Source: Burkholderia humptydooensis
GTDB lineage: Bacteria > Pseudomonadota > Gammaproteobacteria > Burkholderiales > Burkholderiaceae
Assembly: GCF_001513745.1 (NCBI RefSeq)
Contig: NZ_CP013380.1
Span: forward strand, 930,001-994,000
DNA length: 64,000 nucleotides
Reading direction: 5' to 3'
Within the stretch, counting starts at the first letter, position 1. Every line of letters begins with the position of its first letter. A program made the translations under genes and the position numbers. The notes under the pieces were generated by a model. That model saw only the letters and a list, made by a program, of their open reading frames with translations, made no database searches and had not been told where the DNA came from. This document shows positions 18,554 to 27,378 of the stretch, piece after piece.

Positions 18554-18576
18554 GTATCTACGCCGCGGGTAGTTAC
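18554..18576. promoter_or_regulatory. Candidate HxlR operator between the MBL-fold and HxlR genes
   Basis: GTATCTAC and GTAGTTAC form an inverted repeat (seven of eight positions) with a seven-base spacer, 20 bp before the HxlR start codon. HxlR proteins are dimeric winged-helix regulators that commonly bind such repeats in the divergent region they control. Binding is inferred only. Confidence 0.4.
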
Positions 18577-18596
18577 CGGAAGAAACTATAGACTGG

Positions 18597-19043
18597 ATGG
18601 CAACGATGCGAAAGAACGCACCCGATGGTGAGCAGATTACCGAGAGGAAACCCTCGCTGCTCGACGCGCCGAGCAAGGGCAACGTGTACGCGTCGGAATG
18701 CCCGACGCGGCTCGTGCTCGATCGCATTGCGGATAAATGGACCGTCCTGATCCTCGCGCTGCTGTCGCACGAGCCGCTGCGCTTCAACGCGCTGCTGCGG
18801 CATATCGAAGGCCTGTCGCAGAAGGTGCTGTCGCAAACGCTCAAGCGGCTCGAGCGAGATGGGCTCGTCACGCGCACCGTATACGCGACGGTGCCGGTGT
18901 CTGTCGAATATGCGTTGACGCCGCTCGGCCACACGCTCGCGCGCTCGATCTCGCCGATCATCGTGTGGGCGGAAACGCACATCGACGCCGTGCTCGATGC
19001 GCGCACGGCCTACGACGCTCAGCAGGATCACGCGAGCGCCTGA
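18597..19043 (+). CDS. HxlR-family transcriptional regulator
   Basis: A 148-residue regulator. ATG at 18597 and at 18606 are both possible. The HxlR winged helix is complete: Cys35 in YASECPTRLVLDRIADKWTVLIL, then LRFNALLRHIEGLSQKVLSQTLKRLERDGLVTR and VEYALTPLG. The single Cys near residue 35 is the conserved family Cys, which in some members senses electrophiles or oxidants. It is transcribed away from the MBL-fold gene and probably controls it. Confidence 0.9.
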   Translation: MATMRKNAPDGEQITERKPSLLDAPSKGNVYASECPTRLVLDRIADKWTVLILALLSHEPLRFNALLRHIEGLSQKVLSQTLKRLERDGLVTRTVYATVPVSVEYALTPLGHTLARSISPIIVWAETHIDAVLDARTAYDAQQDHASA

Positions 19044-19776
19044 GCGATCGCAGGCGTTCGGCGCATCGGCATCAGCGTTGCGGAAAATCGAGAAAAATAA
19101 ATATCGCGGCGATGTGATTTTCATTTCCGCCGGACGCTTTTCAAACGAATCGAATCATCGCCATTGTTTCCTCTGTCGTGCGAAACGAGAGAAAAGTGCG
19201 GAAAGGGTTGCCTTGGTGCGCTGCGTCATTCATTATGCTGACGAGAAAGCGATGCGAAAGCTGTTCGATCGGAATTTGACATGATCTGGTACGATGTTTG
19301 AAAAAACGTTGAGAGCATTGAACGGTCGAGGTTTGTCGTGGCCCGAATGTTTGGAACCATGTGTCGGTTTACATGGCCGATTCATCGGATCATAGTCATG
19401 GCAAATAAAGCAGCACGATAACTACGAGCGTACTTACGGAGACTGAGGATGATACGCACATACGAGGGGGCGGCGGAGCCGCTGTATTTTCAAATTCCCG
19501 TTCGGGAAGTCGTCGCACGCATTGCTTTCCTGCGCAATCGCATCGCCAATTAGCCGTCGATTTTCATTCAATTTTCCGCTTGAGGGCGCCGCATTGCCAT
19601 GCCGCGCCGCGAATCGGCGCGCGCATTGAATTCCGCGTGCCGGATCAGCACTGTTCGCGCTTGCGGCCAGGCGTCGCGAATTGCCGCGTCGCCGACGGCG
19701 ACACCGAAATACCAACCAGCCGGCGGGTGATCACGCTACGCCGGACGAGACCGGATTCGATCAAAAAGGAGGGGTG
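19044..19776. other. Intergenic region without a recognised gene
   Basis: This 733-bp stretch is AT-richer than the flanking genes, especially 19080-19330, and its short open frames have no family features or codon bias. It separates the HxlR gene from the lipoprotein pair. The promoter for 19777 must lie in its right half; a good Shine-Dalgarno (AAGGAGGGG) sits just before that gene. Confidence 0.5.
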
Positions 19777-21375
19777 ATGCTTTGCATTCCTAATCTTCGC
19801 GCAGCCGTGCTGTCCTGTGTGGTTGCCGCGATGCCGTTCGTCGCCGGCTGCGGCGGCGGGGACGATCCCGGCCCGATTCAAGTCGGGCAGTGCTCGGGAG
19901 GCTCGTGTCCGCCGAGCGGGCCGAGCACGACGCCGCCGACGGTGACGAAGCTGTGTCCCGACGCGCTTGATTACTCGACGACGTACACGGGCGGCTCGGG
20001 TAGCGGCGAATACGTGAAGGTCAAGTTCGATACGGCGAAGAAGACTTACCAGATGCAGTTCGTCGCATCGTCGGTGCCGACGTCGGCGGGGCAGATCAAC
20101 AACACGCGCGCCGGCCTCGCGATCAGCGGCACGTTCCACAACGCGACCGGGCTGCCGACCGCCGAGCAGAATCGCTGTGCGTTCGTGCTCGACAACGGCG
20201 CGACGAGCGATGGCGCGTACTCGGTGACGATCAACCGCGCCGATCCGCCGATGCTGTTCGTCGGCATGGGCGTCGTGGGCGGCGGGATTCCGGGCGCGAC
20301 GGTCGCGTTCCCGGGCCTCGAACTGTTCCCGGGGTTCACGATCGGCGCGGTGCCATCGCGCACGTTCGATTTCTATCCGTTCATCGGCTTTACGGACACC
20401 GAAACGGACTTCACGAAAGTGGCGGGCGTATACAACGAAGTCGGCGTGCATCTTCAGCCGACGGGCACGTCGTTCCAGACAGTGGCGCCGCAAGGCTGGC
20501 AGCCGGACGTCGTGAACTGGACGCAGACGCTCAACGCGGACGGCTCGTGCACGATCACGCCGGGCAGCGACTATTCGTGCCGCACGACGGGCACCCCGTG
20601 GACGCTGCGCAAGAACGCGGACGGCACGTCCGACAACGTGTTCGTGAGCCATCCGCAGCCGAACCAGCCGTATCCGTCCGCCGGGCAAGGGCAACCGCTC
20701 GTGATCGTGACGCCGAGCCAGGCGCAGGGCGTGATGATCGTCGGCAGGCTCAATGGCCAGCTCGTGCCCGTCGTCATTCGCGTCGGCTACGCGAACGTCG
20801 ACTCGGGCAATCCGCTCGGATCGGTCGCGGACGCGGAGATCGGCATCTCGGTGCTCGCGCCCGCCACGCCGGTCGCGGCGAATTCGCTGCAAGGCGGCTA
20901 CATCGGCGCGACGAGCGCGGTCGCGTGCGGCGTCGTGAGCTTCGGCGGCACCTCGACAGCCCCCGCCAACAGCGGTTCCGCGTTCGACAACACGGTGCCT
21001 CATCCCGAATTGCCCGGCACGTATCGAGACGGCTTCTTCTATCCGTCCGCCGGCAATTGCACGGATGGCTCGGCCGTGTCGACGCTCGCGGCGAACTATA
21101 CGTCGACGCTGTTCCAGGGCGCGACCGCCGCGTTCCTGGACCCGATGACGTCGTCGGTGAGCGCGCAGTTCTCGGTGGACTACACACAGACGACGCCCGG
21201 CAAGATCAAGGTGACGGCGACGCGCGACTTCGACGCGCAAGGCAGCGCGGGCACGGTCGCGATCTTCAGGAAGGGAGATTACGGCTGGCTCATCAAGGTC
21301 GGCAACGTCTACGGGATGGTCGTCAACAACAGCCAGTACAACCCGTTCTTCACGGTCGGCGCTTTCGTTCAGTAA
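19777..21375 (+). CDS. DUF2957-like lipoprotein, paralogue 1
   Basis: A 532-residue exported protein of unknown function. The AAGGAGGGG site and the ATG at 19777 give a lipoprotein signal with cysteine in VAGCGGGDDPG. The mature part has an opening block (TVTKLCPDALDYSTTYTGGSGSGEYVKVKFD) that recurs almost unchanged in the next gene (CPKTIDYNTVFTGGSGSGELVRVQLD). The two also share an ending of the form NPxFTVGAFVQ. I associate the family with DUF2957, which is concentrated in Burkholderia, from memory. The extra length over its partner comes mainly from insertions in the middle and near residues 385-440. Confidence 0.75.
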   Translation: MLCIPNLRAAVLSCVVAAMPFVAGCGGGDDPGPIQVGQCSGGSCPPSGPSTTPPTVTKLCPDALDYSTTYTGGSGSGEYVKVKFDTAKKTYQMQFVASSVPTSAGQINNTRAGLAISGTFHNATGLPTAEQNRCAFVLDNGATSDGAYSVTINRADPPMLFVGMGVVGGGIPGATVAFPGLELFPGFTIGAVPSRTFDFYPFIGFTDTETDFTKVAGVYNEVGVHLQPTGTSFQTVAPQGWQPDVVNWTQTLNADGSCTITPGSDYSCRTTGTPWTLRKNADGTSDNVFVSHPQPNQPYPSAGQGQPLVIVTPSQAQGVMIVGRLNGQLVPVVIRVGYANVDSGNPLGSVADAEIGISVLAPATPVAANSLQGGYIGATSAVACGVVSFGGTSTAPANSGSAFDNTVPHPELPGTYRDGFFYPSAGNCTDGSAVSTLAANYTSTLFQGATAAFLDPMTSSVSAQFSVDYTQTTPGKIKVTATRDFDAQGSAGTVAIFRKGDYGWLIKVGNVYGMVVNNSQYNPFFTVGAFVQ

Positions 21376-21433
21376 CGCATGACTTCGCGGCGGCCGGCGC
21401 GCCGCCGCGGACTTCAAAATATCGAGGATTCCT

Positions 21434-22687
21434 ATGTATTGGAGAAAATCGCTGGCTGCCGCCGTATTGGCTTCCGTCCTGAGCGCCTGCGGCGGCGGTG
21501 ACGATCCGCCGCCCGCGCCCGTCGTCCGGCTGTGCCCGAAGACGATCGACTACAACACCGTGTTTACGGGCGGCTCCGGCTCGGGCGAGCTGGTTCGCGT
21601 GCAGCTCGACACGACGAAGATGACGTTCCAGATCACGTATCTCGCGTCGCCGGTGCCGGCGACGACGGGCACCGTGCAGCCGACCCGAGATACGCCGCCG
21701 AACAACATCGTGACGGGAACGCTGACGGACGAGACGGGCCTGCCGACCGAGAAGCTCAACCAGTGCACGTTCCGGCTGAACAACGCGAGCCTCGATCCGA
21801 GCCGCCCGGCGCGCGTGTTCCTCGGCGAGGGCGTGCTGGGCGGCGCGATTCCCGGCGCGACGATTCAATTCGGCGGCGTGATCGGCGTCGGGCAGATTCC
21901 GAAGACGACGTTCCCGTACTATCCGTTCATCAGCTTCTCCGATCAGGAGACCGATCTTTCGAAGATCGCGGGCAACTACAACCAGCTCGGCTATCACCAG
22001 GTGCCGTCGCAGAACTTCGCGCAGGCGGCCGTCGACGCGAAGGTCACGATCAATGCGGACGGCACGTACGTCGAGACCGACAACTTCGGCAAGAAGAACG
22101 GCGGCCAGCCGCTCGCGTCGAGCGCGATCGTCAATCAGAAGCTGACGCTGCGCGCCGACGCGCCCGTGTTCCAGTCGCTCAACTATCAGCCGCAGATTCC
22201 GCCGACGCTCGCTTCGCTCGATCCTTCGAAGGCGGGCAAGGGCATCCTGATCGTCGGCAAGCTGCGCGATCAACTGGTGCCGGTCTTCATTCGCACCGGC
22301 GCGGCGAATGGCGATCTGACGCAAGGCGCGCCCGTCGCGGACGACGAATCGGGGATCTCGATCCTGAGCCCGCAGAAGACGCTCGCATTGGGCTCGCAAG
22401 ACGGCGAGTACACGGGCGTCGACAGCCTGCTCGATTACCGCGCCACCGCGCTCGTCGGCGCGCAGGCGACGCTGCTCGATCCGTTCCATGCGTCGCAGGT
22501 CGCGCTCACGCGCTCGCTCAATCTCGACTACACGCAGGCCGTGCCGGGCGTCGTGACGACAGTCCAGACCAGTGCGGCGTCGGGGCCGCCCACCGGCAAG
22601 TTTGTCTTCACGGGCGGCGTATTCGGCTTTCTCGACATGAGCGATGTCAACAACCCGTACTTCACGGTGGGCGCGTTCGTGCAATAA
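21434..22687 (+). CDS. DUF2957-like lipoprotein, paralogue 2
   Basis: A 417-residue lipoprotein (SVLSACGGGDD) and tandem paralogue of the gene 58 bp upstream. Shared blocks are TGGSGSGE, GLPTEKLNQCTFRLNN against GLPTAEQNRCAFVLDN, GVLGGAIPGATI against GVVGGGIPGATV, and FPYYPFISFSDQETDLSKIAGNYNQLG against FDFYPFIGFTDTETDFTKVAGVYNEVG. Conservation is strongest in the first half. The protein probably folds as a beta-rich surface or periplasmic domain. It shares an operon-like layout with ompW 79 bp downstream, suggesting an outer-membrane role. The function is unknown. Confidence 0.75.
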   Translation: MYWRKSLAAAVLASVLSACGGGDDPPPAPVVRLCPKTIDYNTVFTGGSGSGELVRVQLDTTKMTFQITYLASPVPATTGTVQPTRDTPPNNIVTGTLTDETGLPTEKLNQCTFRLNNASLDPSRPARVFLGEGVLGGAIPGATIQFGGVIGVGQIPKTTFPYYPFISFSDQETDLSKIAGNYNQLGYHQVPSQNFAQAAVDAKVTINADGTYVETDNFGKKNGGQPLASSAIVNQKLTLRADAPVFQSLNYQPQIPPTLASLDPSKAGKGILIVGKLRDQLVPVFIRTGAANGDLTQGAPVADDESGISILSPQKTLALGSQDGEYTGVDSLLDYRATALVGAQATLLDPFHASQVALTRSLNLDYTQAVPGVVTTVQTSAASGPPTGKFVFTGGVFGFLDMSDVNNPYFTVGAFVQ

Positions 22688-22766
22688 GCCTCGCGCAAGA
22701 CAGGAGACACACGGCGATGCGCGGCCCGCGGGCGCGCATCGCGCGATCGAAGTATCAGGAGACCTC

Positions 22767-23591
22767 ATGAAGAAGCTGATTGCCGCGTGCGTCGTTGCCG
22801 GTGCATCGACGGGCGCTTTCGCACAGCAGGCGGGCGACTTGGTCGCGACGCTCGGCTGGCTCCACGTGATGCCGCAGGATTCGACCAACGGCCTCACCAC
22901 CAACGTCGTGAACTCGCCGATCAACGGGCCGCTGCGGCTGCCCGGCTCGTTCACGTCGCCGGGCACGAGTCTCACGGTCAACAATGCGGACACGGTGGGC
23001 CTCACGTTCACGTATTTCTTCACCGATCACATCGCGGTGACGTCCGTGCTCGGGATTCCGCCGGAATTCGCGTTGACGGGGCACGGCGTGATCAGGCCGC
23101 CCGGTCCGTCGGGCTCGCTCGGCAACGTCGATCTCGGCAATCCGGCGAATCAGCCCGCCGTGAAGAATGCGCGGCAATGGAGCCCGACGGTCATCCTGAA
23201 CTACTACTTCAATTCGCCGACCGCGAAGTTCCGGCCGTTCGTCGGCATCGGCGTCGCGTATAGCTGGTTCTCGAACATCGAGCTCAACGGAAATTTTGCC
23301 AAGGACATCAACGACAACCTCGGCAGCGTGCTCGCCGCGGGCGCCGGCAAGCCGGGGCCGACGTCGGTCGAGGGGAAGGCCTCGTCGTCGTTCACGCCGG
23401 TCTACAACATCGGCGCGAGCTACGCGTTCGCGAAAAGCTGGGCGCTGACGGCGACGCTGTCGTACATGCCGCTCAAGACGTACTCGTCGCTCGTCATCAA
23501 GGCCGCCGACGGCACGACGCTCGCAACGACGCGCACGAAACTGAAGGCCGATCCGCTCATCACGTTCGTGGGGATTTCCTACAAGTTCTGA
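22767..23591 (+). CDS. ompW: OmpW-family outer-membrane protein
   Basis: A 274-residue outer-membrane beta-barrel. A signal peptide (MKKLIAACVVAGASTGAFA/QQ) follows an AGGAG site. OmpW features include GWLHVMPQDS at the first strand, FTYFFTDHIAVTSVLGIPPEF, SPTVILNYYF, KFRPFVGIGVAYSWFSN and a last strand ending in aromatic FVGISYKF, the C-terminal Phe needed for barrel assembly. OmpW forms an eight-stranded pore for small hydrophobic molecules. The operon-like position after two lipoproteins suggests joint function at the outer membrane. Confidence 0.92.
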   Translation: MKKLIAACVVAGASTGAFAQQAGDLVATLGWLHVMPQDSTNGLTTNVVNSPINGPLRLPGSFTSPGTSLTVNNADTVGLTFTYFFTDHIAVTSVLGIPPEFALTGHGVIRPPGPSGSLGNVDLGNPANQPAVKNARQWSPTVILNYYFNSPTAKFRPFVGIGVAYSWFSNIELNGNFAKDINDNLGSVLAAGAGKPGPTSVEGKASSSFTPVYNIGASYAFAKSWALTATLSYMPLKTYSSLVIKAADGTTLATTRTKLKADPLITFVGISYKF

Positions 23592-23708
23592 GCCGCGGGC
23601 GCGCGGCGCCGGCGCCCGGGCTTCCTTGTGACCGAGCGGACCGAGGTTCGTCAGCCGCAACGTCACGCCACTGGCGGCAAGCCGCCATTCGTCAAGTGAG
23701 GCAGACCC

Positions 23709-24224
23709 ATGCGTAACCGTAAATTTGTTCCGTTCGTTGTCGCGCTGGCATTCGCAGCGGCCGCAGCTACGCCCGCACTCGCCGTCACCGTGTCCCGCGC
23801 CGACGGGCAGCCGATGAACCCGAACGGCGAGCCGTTCTCGGCGACGTCGGCGCCCTACGAAACGCTGCTGTCGAAGGGATCGATCAGCGCGAACTGTGTC
23901 GCGACGTTCAACGGCACAATCACGCCCGCAGGCATCGTCAACATCACGTCGACGACGTTTACCGGCACCAACAGCCTGTGCAGCCTCATCAAGGGCAGCG
24001 CAAGCGGCCTGAATCCGTGGACGGGCCAGGCCGACAGCGCAACACAACTGACGATCAACAACGTGCAGGTCAACGTGTCGCTGCTCGGCCAGTGCGGCCC
24101 GAGCAAGGTCGTGACGGCGTGGAGCGATACGAACTCGTCGCTCACCTTCAGCAATGCGGCGCTGGCGCCGGACTGCAAGGTCACGGGGACGGTCGTGACG
24201 TCGCCGAAGTTCCACGTCCAGTAA
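23709..24224 (+). CDS. Exported PraB-like protein
   Basis: A 171-residue exported protein with a signal peptide ending ATPALA and a mature region rich in Thr, Ser and Asn. It has four cysteines in the mature part (ANCVATF, SLCSLIK, GQCGPSK, PDCKVTG) that could form two disulfides. Size, spacing of these blocks and the GTITPAGIVNITSTTF segment resemble the PraB/alkane-oxidation activator family of small secreted proteins, as I recall it. That assignment is moderate at best. It follows ompW at 117 bp, itself a protein linked to alkane uptake in other bacteria. Confidence 0.6.
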   Translation: MRNRKFVPFVVALAFAAAAATPALAVTVSRADGQPMNPNGEPFSATSAPYETLLSKGSISANCVATFNGTITPAGIVNITSTTFTGTNSLCSLIKGSASGLNPWTGQADSATQLTINNVQVNVSLLGQCGPSKVVTAWSDTNSSLTFSNAALAPDCKVTGTVVTSPKFHVQ

Positions 24225-24711
24225 TTCGTCACGGTTTCGGCGCAGGGCGGCTCGTCGATCATGAGCCGCCCGCGTGCATCGCGCGAATGCGGCTGCCAGG
24301 AGCCGCCGCGTTCGCAAGACGACGAGTGACGGAAAGTCGCCTGACGCGAGGGCAGCCGCACATGCCGTTGTGCCGGCATGTGCGGCCTGGCGAGCATCGC
24401 GATCGCGCTGGAGGGGCAAGCGCGTCGCGCCGCGATGCGCGTCGCGCATGCGTGCACGGGGCGCACGCTGGTATGCGAGACGAGCATGAAGGCGAGGGGA
24501 CCGTCGTGCCGATGCTTCGGAGCCCGATCGAGTGCAAGGTGGGCGCGAGTCGGCCGTTGTCGAAAAGAATGGGGCGACGCGTTCGAGCATCGACACGCCG
24601 CGCGGGACCGAGCCTTCGACGCATGGGCGAGGGCGGCGCGCGCGACGTGCAGCGACAGTTGCCGTCGCCCGAGTGCGGACACGATCCGCATCGCTATTTC
24701 TCGGATGACCC
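24225..24711. other. Intergenic region with a strong hairpin
   Basis: Nothing in this 487-bp stretch looks like a real gene; open frames on both strands are arginine-rich shadows. The main structure is an inverted repeat at 24355-24386, listed separately. Confidence 0.5.
24355..24386. repeat. 13-bp perfect inverted repeat
   Basis: GCCGCACATGCCG and CGGCATGTGCGGC are exact reverse complements separated by six bases. No T run follows, so it is a poor intrinsic terminator. It could be a repeated extragenic palindrome or a protein site. Confidence 0.5.
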
Positions 24712-25731
24712 ATGCCTGACAGTCATAATCATCGCGTCGACGCCGAAGGCCCGTCGCTCGGCAGCTTGCGCACGGCAGCATGGCTTCGGCATCTCCTCGA
24801 TCACGCGGAGCGTTTCGCATCCGCTGCGGCGTCAAGCCGCGAAGCGCGCGTCGCGACTGCCGCGTGCAACACGCTCGCGAGAGCGGACGCGCATGCGCGG
24901 CGCGGGCCGACGGCCGACGCCGATCTCCTGAACGAACTGCTCGCGGCGCTGCGGGGCAACGGCACATCCGCCGACACGGCGCTCGCCGCCGAATATGGCG
25001 CATTGGCGCGCACGCCGACGAAACGGCTGCTTGCGGCCGTCGACCGCTACCTGCCGGGTTCGAAGGCCGTGTTCGACGGTGCGTACGGCGTCGCCGACGC
25101 ACTCGGCTACGACGATCCCGAAGTCGGCTGGGCCGCGCTCGATTCGATCGAGTTTGGCATCGGGCGCGCGTTCGCGGCGGATGGCGAAGCCGCGGACGAT
25201 GCGATGCGCGGCATCGTCAGCTTCGATGGGCCGGCGGCGGGGCGGGTGATCGACCGGGCGATCGCACGCATGTGGGGCGCGCACGAGAGGCGTGTCGACG
25301 CGTTGGCCGCGTTGGCCGCGTTTTCGGCGACGCTCGCGACGAATGCGACGGTCACCGTCGATGCATATGGCGGCGAGCACAACGGCGTCGCCGCCGCGAT
25401 TCTTCGCGAGCGCCGGGACCTTGCGTCGACGGAAGGGCTGCTCGCCGCGCTTGCCGTTTGCCGGCTCGAGCGTCTGACGGGCGCGGACAGCTTCTGGGCG
25501 TATTACCTGCTCGCGGGCGTGATGATCGCGGCGCCGCAGGCCGTTGCCTCGATCTCCGCGCGGTTTCATCGCGACGCGCTGAGCGCCTGGCTCGACATGC
25601 TGCTCGCGTCGCCCGCGCGCAGCGGGATCGGCGAGGCGGGCGAGGCCGCGCTGGCGCGCGTGGCCGCGTCGATGAGCTTCACGTCGCAGCACAATCCGAT
25701 CGTTCACACGAGGCGCAGATCGATGCGCTGA
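24712..25731 (+). CDS. Uncharacterised 339-residue protein
   Basis: I do not recognise this protein. It is alpha-helical and alanine-rich with even amphipathic spacing, has no signal peptide or membrane segment, and no obvious catalytic motif. Features that look specific are LPGSKAVFDGAYGVADALGYDDPEVGWAALDSIEFG near residues 115-150 and the MSFTSQHNPIVHTRRRSMR end. Third-position GC is high, as for real genes here, and a bidirectional terminator follows at once. It is likely a genuine cytoplasmic protein of unknown role. Confidence 0.65.
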   Translation: MPDSHNHRVDAEGPSLGSLRTAAWLRHLLDHAERFASAAASSREARVATAACNTLARADAHARRGPTADADLLNELLAALRGNGTSADTALAAEYGALARTPTKRLLAAVDRYLPGSKAVFDGAYGVADALGYDDPEVGWAALDSIEFGIGRAFAADGEAADDAMRGIVSFDGPAAGRVIDRAIARMWGAHERRVDALAALAAFSATLATNATVTVDAYGGEHNGVAAAILRERRDLASTEGLLAALAVCRLERLTGADSFWAYYLLAGVMIAAPQAVASISARFHRDALSAWLDMLLASPARSGIGEAGEAALARVAASMSFTSQHNPIVHTRRRSMR

Positions 25732-25771
25732 ACGGCGCGAGCCGCGCGCGCGGCGCGGCTCGCGCCGTTTT
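25731..25771. terminator. Bidirectional terminator between convergent genes
   Basis: AACGGCGCGAGCCGCGC pairs exactly with GCGCGGCTCGCGCCGTT across a short GCGCG loop. The right arm ends in GTTTTGCT and the left begins with AA on the other strand, so it can serve both the + gene ending at 25731 and the - gene ending at 25774. Confidence 0.8.
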
Positions 25772-25773
25772 GC

Positions 25774-26781
25774 TCAGATCGACAGGCAGATCTTGCCGAA
25801 GTGCTTGCCGGCGGCCTGGTGGCTGAAGGCGTCGGCGATGTCGTCAAGCGCGTACGCGCGATCGATGATCGGCTTGATGCCGGTCGCGTCGATTGCGCGC
25901 ACCATGTCGATCTGATGCCGGCGGCTGCCGACGATCAGGCCTTGCAGGTTCTGCTGGCGGGCCATCAGCGCGACGGTCGGCACGGGGCCGGCAATGCCGG
26001 TCAGCACGCCGATCAGCGCGATATGGCCGCCGATCCGGCATGCCTGGATCGATTGCGGGAGCGTGTCGGGGCCGCCCACTTCGATCACGTGGTCGACGCC
26101 GCGCCCGCTCGTTTGTTCGAGCACCTTCGCCGCCCAGTTTGCGTCGCGACGATAGTTGACGACGTGATCCGCGCCGAGCGCACGCGCCCGCTCCAGCTTC
26201 TCGTCCGACGACGACGTGGCGATCACGGTCGCGCCCATGCGTTTCGCGAACTGCAGCGCGAAGATCGACACGCCGCCCGTGCCGAGCACGAGCACGCTGT
26301 CTCCCGCCTTCAAGCCTCCGTCGACGACGAGTGCGCGCCAGGCGGTGAGGCCCGCTGTCGTCAGCGTCGCGGCTTCTTCGTGCGTGTAGCCCTTCGGCGC
26401 GTGCGTGAACCAGTGCGCGGGGCGCACGACCGCCTCGCGCGCGTAGCCGTCGACGCCATCGCCCGGCACCGTCGTGAAGTCCGCGGTGGTCGGCCCGCCG
26501 TCGAGCCATTGCGGGAAGAAGGTCGACACGACCGCATCGCCGGGCGCGAACTCCGTGACGCCTTCGCCGATCGCTTCGACGACGCCCGCGCCGTCCGACA
26601 TCGGAATGCGTTTGTCGGCAGTGCTCAGCCTGCCCGTGACGACGCCGAGGTCGTGATAGTTGAGCGAGCTCGCGTGAATGCGAACGCGGATTTCTCCCGA
26701 GGCGGGCGCGCCCGGATCGGCGAGCGTCACGCGTTCGAGATGCTCGAGGCCGGCGGGCTGGCGCAGCATGATGGCTTTCAT
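25774..26781 (-). CDS. Zinc-free medium-chain NAD(P)-dependent oxidoreductase
   Basis: A 335-residue medium-chain dehydrogenase/reductase. I start at MKAIMLRQPAGLEHL; the long in-frame extension to 27462 passes through the divergent regulator gene and is not coding. The Rossmann motif VLGTGGVSIFALQFAKRMGATVIAT is clear. Catalytic zinc ligands are missing (LNYHDLGVVTG where zinc enzymes have CHTD), as in quinone-oxidoreductase-like members. A substrate cannot be named. It is divergent from an HxlR regulator, the usual layout for oxidoreductases induced by electrophiles or quinones. Confidence 0.87.
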   Translation of the reverse strand: MKAIMLRQPAGLEHLERVTLADPGAPASGEIRVRIHASSLNYHDLGVVTGRLSTADKRIPMSDGAGVVEAIGEGVTEFAPGDAVVSTFFPQWLDGGPTTADFTTVPGDGVDGYAREAVVRPAHWFTHAPKGYTHEEAATLTTAGLTAWRALVVDGGLKAGDSVLVLGTGGVSIFALQFAKRMGATVIATSSSDEKLERARALGADHVVNYRRDANWAAKVLEQTSGRGVDHVIEVGGPDTLPQSIQACRIGGHIALIGVLTGIAGPVPTVALMARQQNLQGLIVGSRRHQIDMVRAIDATGIKPIIDRAYALDDIADAFSHQAAGKHFGKICLSI

Positions 26782-26886
26782 CGATTCGACTCCTGTGAGT
26801 GGCGAGCGCATCGCGCGGTGTGCGAACGATGCGCCCGGAACGGCCGGCTGGGGGCAGCCGGCGGCGGATGAGCAAATTGTCCGCAT

Positions 26887-26912
26887 GTACTTCTTTCGAT
26901 GCAAGAACGTAC
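26887..26912. promoter_or_regulatory. Candidate HxlR operator in the divergent promoter
   Basis: GTACTTCTT and AAGAACGTAC form an imperfect palindrome bounded by GTAC on both sides, in the 171-bp gap between the oxidoreductase and regulator starts. HxlR/YodB-type regulators bind GTAC-bounded repeats in such gaps. A role as autorepressor site and oxidoreductase control site is inferred. Confidence 0.45.
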
Positions 26913-26952
26913 AATTAAAGCCGGTACTATCAATTTTGTAGGTATATGCGCG

Positions 26953-27378
26953 ATGCGACCGAAGCGTTTCGACAGCAAGAGCGGGTGTTCCGTCGAGGTG
27001 ACCCTTTCCGTCATCGGTGGATTGTGGAAGCCCGTGATCCTGTTTCATCTCTTGAAGGAGAAGAAGCGCTTCATGGAGCTCACGCGGCTGATGCCGAACA
27101 CGACGCAGCGAATGCTGACGCTGCAATTGCGTGAGCTCGAGGCGGACGGGATCGTCGTGCGCCACGTCTACCCGCAGGTGCCGCCGAAGGTCGAATACGA
27201 ACTGACGCCGTTCGGCAAGACGCTCGCGCCCGTGCTGATCAGCTTGCGCGAATGGGGCGATGCGTATCGGACGCATCAGTTGGCCGTGGGTTCGACCGAG
27301 TCGGCGCGCGACGCGGCGACCTGCGACGCACCGGCTCGGCCACGCAAACGCACGGCCGGCGCGATGAAGGCCGCGTAG
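26953..27378 (+). CDS. HxlR-family transcriptional regulator
   Basis: About 141 residues from MRPKRFDSKSGCSVEVTL. An upstream ATG at 26899 lies inside the palindromic operator-like sequence and would make an 18-residue extension unlike the family, so I reject it. The winged-helix core is complete: the conserved Cys12 (SGCSVEVTLSVIGGLWKPVILF), RFMELTRLMPNTTQRMLTLQLRELEADGIV and VEYELTPFG. The C-terminus is basic (RPRKRTAGAMKAA). It probably represses the divergent oxidoreductase until the Cys is modified. Confidence 0.88.
   Translation: MRPKRFDSKSGCSVEVTLSVIGGLWKPVILFHLLKEKKRFMELTRLMPNTTQRMLTLQLRELEADGIVVRHVYPQVPPKVEYELTPFGKTLAPVLISLREWGDAYRTHQLAVGSTESARDAATCDAPARPRKRTAGAMKAA

Noticed and set aside
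24259..24624. A 121-codon reverse frame in the intergenic gap
   Set aside because: Arg/Pro-rich noise crossing the inverted repeat; overlapping frames on the other strand look the same.
26899..26952. Upstream start for the second HxlR regulator
   Set aside because: The ATG lies within the operator-like palindrome and adds residues not seen in the family.
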